Assembly (NCBI GenBank): GCA_025531455.1
Contig: JAMYHL010000071.1
Location: forward strand, 62,001 to 126,000
DNA from: Apiotrichum sp. Y4204
Taxonomy: Eukaryota; Basidiomycota; Tremellomycetes; Trichosporonales; Trichosporonaceae
Length of the DNA: 64,000 bases
Reading direction: 5' to 3'
Part shown: positions 37,125-47,546 of the stretch, one piece after another
How positions within the stretch are numbered: position 1 is the stretch's first letter
How the letters are laid out: every line of letters begins with the position of its first letter
Position numbers and translations under genes: made by a program
The notes under the pieces: model-generated
What the model was told of the DNA's origin: nothing
The model's input: only the letters and a program-made list of their open reading frames with translations
Database searches by the model: none

Positions 37125-39296
37125 TATGATATTATGGAGAGGTGGTCGAGGTATATGGCCTAGGGCAGAAGAGATGAGAGACAATATAGATAGAACGGTG
37201 TCGTGATCTCGTGAAGATGATGCAGCTCAAGATGGGATTGTCGATCCCCTTCTTATATCTTCTCGGCGAACCCCAAAAAAGGACAGGCAAAAGGACGACG
37301 ACTGGGGATATCGTACGTATCGTATTGTTGTCAGATGAGAAGCGTCGACATGCGCGAGAAGCAGGGCTTGCGGCCTTGCGGTCTTGCGGCGTCGCGGCTC
37401 GGCCCAAGGCAACCAACGTCGCAGCTCCCAGCTCCCAGGCTTCAGGTTCCAAGAACCAAGAACTGCCGGCCGCCTGGGGATCCGAGCGCACAACAAGGGA
37501 ACAAGAAACTGACGCCGTCGGTACGGTGGAAGCAAACTATAGAGAGCGATGCACAACTGCACAACTGCGTTTCCGAGCTTGTTTGGGGCCTCGCGAGATA
37601 TGGGGCTGTGGAGAGGACGGAGGTCGGCACAGCCCGGTATCGTACCGCCTCCCAAAAGCCAAGCCGTCGCGCCGTCCAGCTTCTGCCTTCTTGCTGATTC
37701 CAACAGACGTCAGGCTGGCTTTGCTTACACTTTGTGGGTTTGCGGCTGTCTCCTGCAGCCTGCAGCCCCCCCTTGTTCCTGGAACGGCCTGCGCAACGAC
37801 AACATCTCTCACCGCAACTGGCGTCGTAGCCCCCCGGTCCAGCGCCCTGTGCCTGGCCGGACATGAGCTGGAACCGCCCGACCGGTCGAGCGCGCTGTTG
37901 CCGCAGCGCTGCAAATCGTCATCGGCTTCCGCTCTCGGAGATGATACGCAGCCGAATCTCGGAACTGGATGGTTGATCCGTCGATCCGTCGATTCGTACG
38001 GGATTCTCATAGATTCCCGGCACCCGCGAGCAAGATCCGCAGCTAGTAATCTCCGCTGCTGAGATCACCTCTTGTGGATGAAGAGGCTGAAGGGGGCTGC
38101 GAAGGGTTGTCTCCATATCTCCATGGATCCATGGACAGTACCCAGTGACTCATTGCCTAGTGCTCCAGGTCATAGCCACGGCCAAGAATCAGCCAGCGCG
38201 AACCCCCTCCCCCATCCCACTCACCGCCCACTGTCCCCTCTGCAAGCCCAGCTTGCGATCCGTTTCACCAGGTGCCTGGGAAGGGGGCAGTCGGGGCAGA
38301 CCAGCGCGCTCAGCGCAATGGCTTTGACATTGCTATATCCAACGAAGGCTTGGAATGCTTTGAACCAGACGTGGCAGGCCGCAAGGCCGCAAGTCTGACC
38401 AGTCTGGAGTCTGCCGCACAGATCAGTTATAGGCTGTGCATCTGTAGTGGTACGAAACGCCGGTCCCGCTCATGTGTCGTATTCCGGTGCCATCTGTGAC
38501 GTGTTCCTGGACATTGGTTCTTTCTGAAGCCTGCGGTGCTGCTGTCTCTCCTTGGTTGTCGGTGGCTGGTGGACAGAGAGGTCTCCGGTATGCTGGAACC
38601 AGAACCAGACCCAGAGGGGTGATGCACAGCTGTCTGATCTCTGACTCGTGTGTTCCAGGTTTGACATTCCAGTGGTTGGCGCAATGCAGGTGTTCCACAC
38701 CCCGTCCATCTCCTGTTGTTCTACTGTTGGCGCTGTCCGATGATCCATTGCCGTGCGGGGCAGTACCATTTGCGCATCCGTCTCCACCACACAGTATGCA
38801 CTGCAATTTAACCTGCGCTCCGGCCAGGACGCCCTTAATATTCATCGCCCGACAGCTTACTCATATCTGCTGCTACAATCGACAGTGCCTGTCCTTACTT
38901 TGTCGGAGAAGGCAACAATCCAATCGAGCGATTGCGATTGAGATCTTGAGAGAGGTGCTTCCAACACCGCCTCGCTGATCTTGCCCGAGTTCCGACTGTT
39001 TATGCTTCCTCGTCATGACATCATGGCGGCACAGATCCTTCGGTGCGTTCACTTTAGATCAGATCGTTGTTGTCTCCGAGCTCGAGATCATCAGCCATCG
39101 GAGAAGCGCGTCTACTTGATGTCCTGCGCACAGAGATGCGGAATCCGTGGACGGTGAGAAACGATCCGAGGTCAATGACTAGCGTCTAAGCACCACTCCA
39201 GGTCAAACGCCCCCTTCCCAGATCCCCTCAAGGTGAACTCGTAGCCCAGCAACACAATCATACACCCATGCACCAACGGTATGATACATACTGTAC
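37125..39296. other. intergenic, about 2.2 kb
   Basis: This holds the promoter of the lectin gene and the 3' region of SVP26. Long open frames on both strands (for example 37211-38062 plus) lack domains and have shadow composition. I see no gene. Confidence 0.5.
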
Positions 39297-40545
39297 TCAA
39301 TCTGCCTTCTTGTTCTCACTCGTCTGTCGATTGCGCACAGCGCCGACAATCGACGCCGCCGACGCCGGGCGGGCAATGTGGCCCGAGGCAGAGAGCGGCT
39401 GAACGGGTGAGTCGGGCTCATAGTCTGTTGTCGTGGTCATGCTGCGCTTCACCTCTGGCCGCCGCGGCGGGGGCGTGGTGATGCGACTAGCTGCGGCGGC
39501 ATTTAACCGTGTGTCGAGGAGGCTGAGCGACGGGTTGTAGCGCGGCTGACCCGCAGGGCTGCCGGACTCGGAACCCCACGGAGAGTAGCCGTCGACGCTG
39601 CGGCGCGGAGAAGGGCTCGCGGGGCGCGGAGCAATAAGGCCCTCGTCGTTGCGGCCGCGGCGGCCGAGACGCGGGAGGAAAGAGACAATCGGCGTGAGCA
39701 CCGACTTGACCAACGACGAGGACCGTGCCGCCGGCTTGGACGCCGGAGAGCCAGAGAGGTCGATGGTTCCGCCAAGAGGTGTGCTGGGGGCAGACGAGTC
39801 TGGAGTCAGAGGAGAGGACAAGAGAGGCACTTACCAAAGGAAGGAATCACGTTGTCGTTGGCGCTGAGGCTGAGGAAGAGGAACAAGGGAATGAACCACA
39901 CGCAGAGGGCGAAGAAGGTCGCCACGTCCATGAAGCTGGGTGCCTCCTGCGGGGTGTTCGTGGATGCAGAGTACCGATACCGCGACGCGCGATACTTCTT
40001 CGCCTCCTGTGCGATGCCGGCAAAGTGGAAGAACCAGATAAAGTGGTCAGCCACAACGAGCACGCACGACGCGATAAATGTCGGCGACGTAAGGGAGATG
40101 AACGGCCATGCCTTGGAAAAGTGCTGCAGGTACACGACGTGGCAGATGATGCCAAACACGACGTACCAGAACGGCAAGCCGTCGGTTATGTAGAGCGCCG
40201 CGTGGAGGACGATGATCACCTGCGAGATCGTCAGCAATGGCGATCACGACGATCAGGAGATCCTAGGGTTCCAGAACCGGCAGAACCGGCCAGAACCTGA
40301 TTCCCCTGGTTATAGTGTGAAACGCACGTAGATTGCCCGAACGCCGATCGTCTTAGCAGCGCGCGAGTGTTCCTCGATGAGCTCGGCGATCCAAAGGAGT
40401 CCGCTTGCTATGGCAGTGTCAGCAAATAATGGCAAGCGCTACTTTGCGCAACTACAGCACTCTCCCACGTACCGAGAGAAAGAGTGACAAAGATAAAGGC
40501 TATGAGCGCTCCGACATAGGAGAGCAGGTGGAGAAGTGCAGGCAT
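39297..40545 (-). CDS. SVP26: SVP26/TEX261-family ER-Golgi transmembrane adaptor
   Basis: Exons are 40545-40473, 40407-40328, 40219-39835 and 39799-39297, giving 346 aa. MPALLHLLSYVGALIAFIFV, SGLLWIAELIEEHSR, FGIICHVVYLQHFSKAWPFI and LTSPTFIASCVLVVADHFIW are the conserved Erv26/TEX261 segments, with four hydrophobic helices. Yeast Svp26 loads Golgi mannosyltransferases and other cargo into COPII vesicles and retrieves membrane proteins. The family core is about 200 aa. Here a further ~170-residue Ser/Arg/Pro-rich cytosolic tail follows in exon 4 (PASPSPRRS; RITTPPPRRPEVKRSMTTT), a candidate phosphorylated or adaptor-binding region. It is divergently transcribed from CHMP1, with 626 bp between the start codons. 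Confidence 0.92.
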
Positions 40546-41171
40546 GGCTCCAGGACGCGCGTGCAGTTGGCGCGTGGAGGCTGCCTGTCGAGGTCGGGAG
40601 GGGTCGAGGTAGCGCGGGGTGGAGAGGCGGCGGAGGTTGGGGGAAGCAGTGTCCAGGGGGCTGGGGATGGGGCGTGTTTGTCCTGTGAGAGGGAGCACAG
40701 GATTTTGATGGTGTTGACAATGGGATTGGTGTCGACGACGACGACGATGAGTAGTGGAAAGAGGTTTCCCGGCAAAGTGCCTCGCGATGCCGAGCGCGAG
40801 AGCCTCCGGAAGACGTTTATCGACGCGCACGGAGCGTGGCATTCTTTTCTTGGCTGGCAGCCAGAGTCGCGTCATTGCTCATTCAGGTCTGCCAATCAAC
40901 GGAATCAAAAAGAGGGCAATTGGGTGGGATCCGGTGGGATCGGTGGGATGATATGTGCAGGATCTACAGATCAGCAGCACTCGCTGCGAGATGACGATGA
41001 TGTGTCCTGGGGGGGCGGCACAGCCTGGCTGGTACCCCGGTGGCGCTAGGCTCATCCTCGTTAGCCCCGTACACGCCACCACACCCATTCCTCAAACTCT
41101 CCAACAAAGTCTCCTCTCACTCTTCCTCTGCTACATCCTCCAAACACGTAGCACAACGCAAGCACGGCACA
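40546..41171. promoter_or_regulatory. divergent promoter region, SVP26 / CHMP1
   Basis: The 626 bp between two outward-facing start codons must hold both promoters. The CHMP1 side is C/T-rich near 41065-41140. No defined box stands out. Confidence 0.5.
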
Positions 41172-42155
41172 ATGAGCAACCTCGAGAGTACGTCTTACAC
41201 TCCAGAGGTCGGATTGCTAACGGCCCAGAGGCGCTCTTCCAGCTCAAGGTTCGCACAGACACACAAGCACCAGGTCACCGGTCGTGCTAACACCTAGTTC
41301 ACGGCCAAGTCGTTGCAGCGCCAGGCGAAGAAGGCGAACAAGGACGAGGCGGCGGAGAAGAACAAGCTCAAGGCGGTGAGATTACTCTCCCAGCACTTCT
41401 GCTGGGGGTTCCACTTCGAAGACGCTAACCCCTCCAGGCACTGCAGAAGGGCAACACGGACGGTGCGCGCATCTATGCCCAGAACGCCATCCGCAAGAAG
41501 ACGGAGGGCCTCAACCTCCTCCGCCTTGCATCGCGCATTGATGCGGTGGCGAGTCGTGTAGAGACGGCCGTTACGATGCGGACAGTCACAAACAGCATGG
41601 GTAACGTCGTCAAGGGCATGGACAAGGCGATGGAAAGCATGAACCTCGAGCGGGTGAGTCTGATGGGGACCGTGTAAGAATGTGCAGATCTGAATGTGCC
41701 ATGTCCTCATGTTTCCAATCCTCTATCCAGTCGTTCTCTAGTCACTGACAGCAGATATCCCTTGTCATGGACAAGTTTGAGTCGCAGTTCTCCGATCTGG
41801 ATGTGCAGACGAGCTACATGGAGTCGACAATGTCGGATACGACAGCACTCACAACGCCGCAGGACCAGGTCGACCAGCTCATAAACCAGGTTGCCGACGA
41901 GGCCGGTCTCGAGATCCAGCATGGTCTCACCGAGGCACAGGTGCCGACCGCTGCCATTGCCACGCCGGCCCAGGCCGAGGCGCCAAAGGAGGAGGACGGT
42001 CGCCTTGCCGAACGCCTCCGTGCCCTGAGAGTGAGTGCAGTGCGAGTGGTGCGATGCGGACATGCGGAGAGCATGTCGCTGTCCTGCCGGTGGCTTCTCA
42101 TCACCCTCCTTGCTGCGCCATCCCGATTCCTTGCTAACTCCAGCCCGCCGTTTAA
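41172..42155 (+). CDS. DID2: CHMP1/Did2 ESCRT-III-associated protein
   Basis: Exons are 41172-41187, 41229-41248, 41298-41375, 41438-41653, 41755-42030 and 42144-42155, giving 205 aa, the family length. The N-terminal half is basic and helical ([46 protein letters not shown]). The C-terminal half is acidic and ends in [12 protein letters not shown], the MIM1 helix that binds the MIT domain of Vps4. [16 protein letters not shown] is also characteristic. Did2/CHMP1 recruits and regulates Vps4 to disassemble ESCRT-III during multivesicular-body sorting. Two 16- and 20-nt exons at the 5' end and a last exon of four codons (PAV-stop) would be easy to miss in automated annotation. It converges on COA3, with only 167 bp between stop codons. 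Confidence 0.93.
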
Positions 42156-42322
42156 ACCCCATATTGGAACCACGCCCGTAACGATGTAGAGCAGTGTCAT
42201 GCCATGTACGCATACAAATATTGATGGTGGTTCAGGGAGCGTAGCCAAAATGGCGTGCGCACAGTGCAAGAGGGATGGAGGTGTACATCTAGAATGGGAA
42301 TGCGATGGTGTGTGGGTGTAGA

Positions 42323-43273
42323 TTAGACGAGGCGGCGGCCGCGCGAGTCGCCCGCCTGGCGCATGTTGCCAATGTTGTCGACATTCGGCGCGCCCCACAC
42401 GAGGAGGTTGCCCTTGCCCTCCTCGACGAGGCCGGTCCGGCGCACCCACTCGACCTCGGACAGGCGCTTGGGCGTAATGTACGAGAGGACCGATGCCCGC
42501 GGCGTCTCGACGTCGACCACGACTGCCGGCGTGCCGTCAAGCGCGGCGCCAGGGCGAGCTGGCGCGATTACCTCACCGAGCAGCGCCCGCTGCTCGCGCT
42601 CCTCGTCCTCGAGCGTGCGGATGTTCTTGCGTTCAGAAGGCGGCGGGAGGAGGTCGACTACGTCCGACTGTGGAGGTCAGCGGGGCCCTACGAGTACGAA
42701 ACTGTGTGCAACGGGCGGCGAGGTGCCAAGCGTGAGACGTCGACTAGGCCATCGAATACAGGTTGTGCTCCACGAAGCACCCTGTAATGCAGGCGCCCAG
42801 ACGTTCCACGTCCGACTGCCGCACATACTCGCTCCCACGTTCGGCGCTCTGTCGGCAATCTTCTGCCTTAGGGGGACTTTGGATGTCTCGCCGTTCTCCG
42901 CTCGCCGCTCCCCACTCGCTCCTTGCCTCGCCACCCAATGTGAACTGTACCCACAAAGTCATCCTGCTTGACCGCCGAGATGGAGTAGATGTAGACGCTG
43001 ACGATGAAGGTGACGACGGCGCCGCCGGTGATGAGGTTGCGCACAAAGAACGGCTTGCGCGCGCGCATGAGTCCTGCAGACGCGTCCTGGAGTCAGAACA
43101 GCAGCGGAGGGGGGGTCATGGGAACCAGGCGAGTGCATCGCATTGCGCTCCCCGGAACGCGGCGAGAGACAACACTTTGACACTTCCTGTCCTCCACCCG
43201 CGGAGAGGGAGATGCTCACGAAGCCTTGGGGGTGGTACGAGCGCTGGACGTCGGAAGCGGTGGGGCGGCTCAT
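42323..43273 (-). CDS. COA3: COA3-type cytochrome c oxidase assembly factor
   Basis: Exons are 43273-43220, 43086-42955 and 42667-42323, giving 176 aa. MRARKPFFVRNLITGGAVVT followed by FIVSVYIYSISAVKQDDF is the COA3/CCDC56 core: a basic stretch, one transmembrane helix, then a QDDF turn. The C-terminal exon (SDVVDLLPPPSERKNIRTLE...) faces the intermembrane space in the family topology. COA3 works with COX14 in translation and assembly of mitochondrial Cox1. Intron 2 (287 nt) is long for this genome and intron 1 is 133 nt. The C-terminal half (about 115 residues, including GKGNLLVWGAPNVDNIG) is longer than I expect for yeast Coa3. Confidence 0.88.
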
Positions 43274-43888
43274 GGTGGGTAGTGGGTGAGAGATGGTGAA
43301 CAGAGAAAGAGCAACAGCGACAATGAAGCAAGATGGGTTACACTCAGTACTCCGTGATCGGGCAGTTATCCTCCTGGCATGCCCGAGCGTGTCTTTTGGA
43401 ATCGGAATTCTCATTGTGGAAAAGGGAAATGCAATACAAAAAAAGAGGAGAGCCAAGCCGAAGGCCGAGATTAGAAAGAAGGATCCGCATGGGATCTGCA
43501 TGGAAATTAAGCATGACAACCACGATATTATCGTATGACATTCACGCGAGAATGTTTATCCAAGCCCTCCTTGTTCTTTCCAGGACGCTGCGCGCCACGT
43601 CGGTTTCGTTTGTTTCGTCGTCCGTCGTCCTGGTCATTGAAACACCCTTTGCTGGTCGTCATCGAACGCGACCCTCGTCCGCCATCGTCGTCGTCGCCAT
43701 TCCTTTTTTTGATCTCTCGTCCTCTGTCCAGCCTCATCATCCCGCTCCCCACGGCCGACGTCTCCCCGCGGACCGAAAAGCGACGGAACCCAACCTCCCT
43801 TCTTTTGTAAAGTAACCTCCTCCTCCCGACAACACCTCGATCTCTCCATTCACACAACACACCCCGACCCTCGTTTAGTCCCACCGAC
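43274..43888. promoter_or_regulatory. divergent promoter region, COA3 / OST2
   Basis: The 615 bp lie between outward-facing start codons. The OST2 side is strongly C/T-rich from 43700 to 43880, like the leaders of other well-expressed genes here. No discrete element is recognised. Confidence 0.5.
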
Positions 43889-44552
43889 ATGTCCGCCGTG
43901 CCCGCCATCCCGTCCTCGCAGCAGGTGTCGTCCTCGTGGTCCACCCTCGTGACCAACTACAAGGCGACGACGCCAGGCCGCGTCAAGCTCATCGACTGCT
44001 TCCTTGCCTTCCTCATCATCTCGGGCGTGACTCAGTTCGCGTACCGCATTCTTATCACCTCGCACCCTTACAACGCGTTCGTCGGCGGGTGAGTACTCTG
44101 AGGAGTGCAGGACGTGCAGTGCATTACGGATATGGAATCTTGTGGTTGGAATCGAGAGAAGCCATGCTATGCCTTCCTGCTTCTCAGCTCTCTTGGAGCT
44201 TATGGCGTGATTCTCGATCACAGCTAACACCAGTTTCGGGTCTACGGTCGGACAGTTCTGCCTCCTCGCGGGATTGCGCGCGCAGATCACACCGGGGCGC
44301 GACGAGGAGTTTAAGGAAGTGTCCCAAGAGCGGTGAGTGTGACGCGCAGCGCGGCAAGTCAATTTGTGGTCACAAGTCAAACGGTTGTCTTCATGTGCTA
44401 TCTGCACCATGTTCAGTTGCGGATGCTCGGGGTGACCCTCGCATTGTTTGACTGTTTGACCCTCCGGGACCCCGCTGATATCCAGCGCGTTCGCCGACTT
44501 TGCCGCGGCTTCGATCGCCCTTCACCTCTTTGCGTTCAGCTTCCTTGGGTAA
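43889..44552 (+). CDS. OST2: OST2/DAD1 subunit of oligosaccharyltransferase
   Basis: Exons are 43889-44088, 44234-44332 and 44486-44552, giving 121 aa, the usual DAD1 size. TTPGRVKLIDCFLAFLIISG, QFAYRILI, HPYNAFVGGFGSTVGQFCLL and AFADFAAASIALHLFAFSFLG reproduce the family from the cytosolic N-terminus through three transmembrane helices to the short C-terminus. Ost2/DAD1 is an essential ER-membrane subunit of the complex that transfers glycans to asparagine in N-x-S/T. The start is the first ATG after the C/T-rich leader. Confidence 0.95.
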
Positions 44553-45544
44553 TCGTGAGATGTGTGGGTCATCACAGCCCCAGCTTTGGTAGAGTAGTAG
44601 CGTGCGGCGCGTGGCGAGAGGAGAGCGGTGACGGGGACGCGTCGGGACACGCGGAGGCGTCATTGCCGTTGCAAACGAGCCGCTGGTGTCCGCCCCGCCT
44701 GCAATAGATCTAAGAGGTATTCGTCTCTTATACCTCATGCATTTGTATACTTATGCGTTCTGGGGGCTTCCGGATGGGAACGGAGAGTGTAAAGAACAAG
44801 GGAAAAGGACGGGGGGTTTTGATACAGCCTTGTGGACATGCCGAAGCTCATTGTAGGGGCCACAACACAGCCACTGATACACTGACCAGCATCAACGGTT
44901 TGCTTCGTGTGATCAGCCTTCTCCAACTCTCCACTGCATCAGCTCACCGACCTTAACGTGTCACTGCTGACACGGTGGTACGGTGACCATGACCATCTAC
45001 ATGAACTGTGGAGTTCCTTCCTCCTACGGTCATAATGACAGAACGCTAATGTCCATCTCTCGAACAGCTCATACAGCTTCATCACGGCCTCATGTCTCTG
45101 ATACAAGAACATCAGCATCTGTCACTGAGATGTCTGCATATCTGCCTTCGCGCCGTTGGGAGGATCGAGCTTCTGAGCGTTGGGCGCAGCACAGCAGCCC
45201 AGTTATCGCAAAAGTGTGCATGGCGGCGGTTCGTCCTGATATCAAAGCATCAGCGAGTTGCCGACCGCCCCTCTCACCCACTTCGAGAGAGCGTCTCTTT
45301 TTAATATCACTCCTCTCGTCCGATGTGCAGTCATCGCGATGTTATGGCCATATGCTTAGTCTCACTCAGAAGTCGCAAAACAGCCGGCTAATCGAAGCGC
45401 ACTCTTTGTACCAATAGCATTCCTTGTGCAGTTTGAGTATCTCTCCATTTCTCGACCCTTTGGGTACCATAGACTAGATAAAGGCCCTGCTGTTCAATGT
45501 CAGAATCCATACAGCTCATGTATGACTGCGCATTTTCTCTACAC
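44553..45544. other. intergenic between converging OST2 and kinase-like genes
   Basis: About 1 kb of 3' flank from both sides. A weak 7-bp stem (GAGGTAT / ATACCTC, 44714-44736) lies 160 bp after OST2. Nothing else. Confidence 0.5.
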
Positions 45545-46484
45545 TCACAATGAAAGTTCCCTCTTACGCAACGTCTTGAGAGTAACTTCACCACCTAGCC
45601 GAATATATTCTTCGGGCGTCTTGTAGCCTGTCCTTTCCAGGTCCAAGGGCTCCACAGTCGCTTCTGATTGAGACTCGTAGAAGGTTGCCATCTTGAGGCG
45701 CCCGTCAAGGCCGCGTCTTAGCCAAAAGCACTCGTTATCCCTTGGAGAGACGCCGACGGAATACAACGCCTCGAAGAGCTCGGCGCTTTCTTCACTGTGG
45801 GCTCGTAAGCTTGGGACTGGTATAGTCTCCACTCACGCTGGAGGTGGCTTTGCCAGTCCACGACCCGCATCGTCGTAGACGAGGCAATAGTCGTCCCCGT
45901 GCTGGAACAGGCCTGCAAACCGAGGGATATGTATACCCTGCAGGCTGCGTGCCAGATCAAAAGCGTGGCACTCATGAGCCAACTGTTCCCTCGCCCATGA
46001 ACGTGGCGCGATGTAGTCCATGTCAAGATACTTTACGACGAGTCCGGGTATGAGTTTGCCGTCATGAAGCACGCTGGCATAGTAGTAACTGCCTGGAAGA
46101 TCATCTACTTCGCGACCATAGCCAATGAGCTTCTGGAAAGCGATCACAGGCGGGTTCGCGTTTGGCTCCTCCTTCATATTGCGCGAGGGATCCTCAGGAA
46201 GCGTAAGTGGGGTCAATGGATGAACTCGCGCCAATAGTCCCAAGGGTTCGGACGTCTCTCGAAGGAATTGTACCCGCTCGGCCTTCTCAGTTAGATTGGG
46301 TCATCCGCAATCAACCTACCCCCATGATAAAATCAATGGCAGCTGGCTCGGCGGTCTCAGCCTCAGCAGCCACTGCAGACTGGTTCGACGTCGGGATTGT
46401 AGGTTGCTGTGGCGAAGAGAGATCTTCATCAGTCGGAGCAGCCGTAGCAGGAGCAGCCGAAGGCGACCGTGTCCTGGGAGCCAT
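45545..46484 (-). CDS. kinase-like-fold protein of unknown function
   Basis: Exons are 46484-46320, 46285-45837 and 45794-45545, giving 287 aa. The N-terminus (MAPRTRSPSAAPATAAP...) is Ala/Ser/Pro-rich and probably disordered. From about residue 95, IAFQKLIGYGREVDDLPGSY, GLVVKYLDMDY, REQLAHECHAFDLARSLQG, IHIPRFAGLF and YCLVYDDAGRGL look like the N-lobe of a protein-kinase-like fold (beta-3 Lys, helix-C Glu, beta-4, hinge). I see no HRD or DFG motif in the remaining ~85 residues, so the chain seems to lack a catalytic C-lobe. Proteins of this type are common in basidiomycetes. It may be a pseudokinase or a truncated fungal-type kinase-like protein; the call is tentative. Confidence 0.68.
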
Positions 46485-47089
46485 CGCGAAGGGCCTTGAA
46501 CAGTAAAAGAGATGAACGGCTGGAGACTGGGACACTCCGAGCAAGGCGAGACTGAGACAGAAAGATGGCGAGAGAGAGAGAGGGAGAGTTGGTGATGGTG
46601 TGGGTGTTTAATATACTTATAACTTAAGGGCAGGAGCGAGGAAGGGATGTCTTTGGCCAAACAGCGGTAGTAATTGGCGATGCCGTTACTCGTCACACCT
46701 CTTGGAAGCTTGGATCTATGCGCGACGACGAAAGATGAAACGTGACGACGAAGACAACAGCAACCAACAGCCGCGAAGGTGGTGACTTGCTCTATCGACC
46801 GCACCTCTTTCTACCCCTTTTACACAGCTACAATCTTCCACACTGCACGCACAGCAAGCACCGCACGCACCGCAAGCACCGCAAATGACAATCAGGAGTG
46901 CACCTGTGCACCTGTATCATGTACCTTGCAACCTTGGACGTTTCAATGACACGCTATGACGGCATGGCTTCCCGTTGCAGTGCTCTACAGCTCCAGTGCT
47001 CTAGTTTACTTGGGATTGGTCAGTCACACGGAGGTCGGCTTTTGAAGATGGACAACTGCCCAACACCGTTACACAACGTCAACAACATC

Positions 47090-47137
<48 letters not shown>

Positions 47138-47546
47138 CTGCAACACCGCGGGCTCGATGCTGCAAAGCCGGCGTCTTGAAAACATTGGAAGATAGCTAAA
47201 CTCTAACATCTTTAACTTCATGTCACAACAAATGGCGACAAGAACTCGGACGATGAAACGCGTCAATATCATAACCGTCAAGACCATGTCAGCATCAGAG
47301 CCCGACCCGCGTGCTGGCTCGGGGTGCACTGCTCTGTGAGGGGCATCTCCTCCCGTATCATCTTGTGCTCTTCACAGCGATTAACATGGTGGTCCAATTG
47401 AGAACCATGGGCGGTCTTGCGAGTGACTGGTACGCTCGCTGTATTCATCAACGACACTTGACGTGGATGAGAGCATGCTTCTCTTGTGATAAAAGGCGAC
47501 GCTGAGAACTGTTCTCACCCAACATTCGACTGAACAACCTTCCATT
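46485..47546. other. intergenic, about 1.1 kb
   Basis: Divergent promoters of the kinase-like gene and the secreted nuclease-like gene. It includes a GAGA-type purine stretch at 46565-46590 and a TG microsatellite (separate entry). No gene. Confidence 0.5.
47093..47134. repeat. (TG)n microsatellite
   Basis: About 21 uninterrupted TG dinucleotides. It lies 410 bp upstream of the secreted nuclease-like gene. Confidence 0.95.

Noticed and set aside
37211..38062. 283-codon plus-strand frame
   Set aside because: No domain, shadow-like Arg/Ser/Pro composition, no promoter or splice context.
44714..44736. Hairpin after OST2 as a terminator
   Set aside because: The 7-bp stem is too short to stand out, and Pol II genes do not use such terminators.
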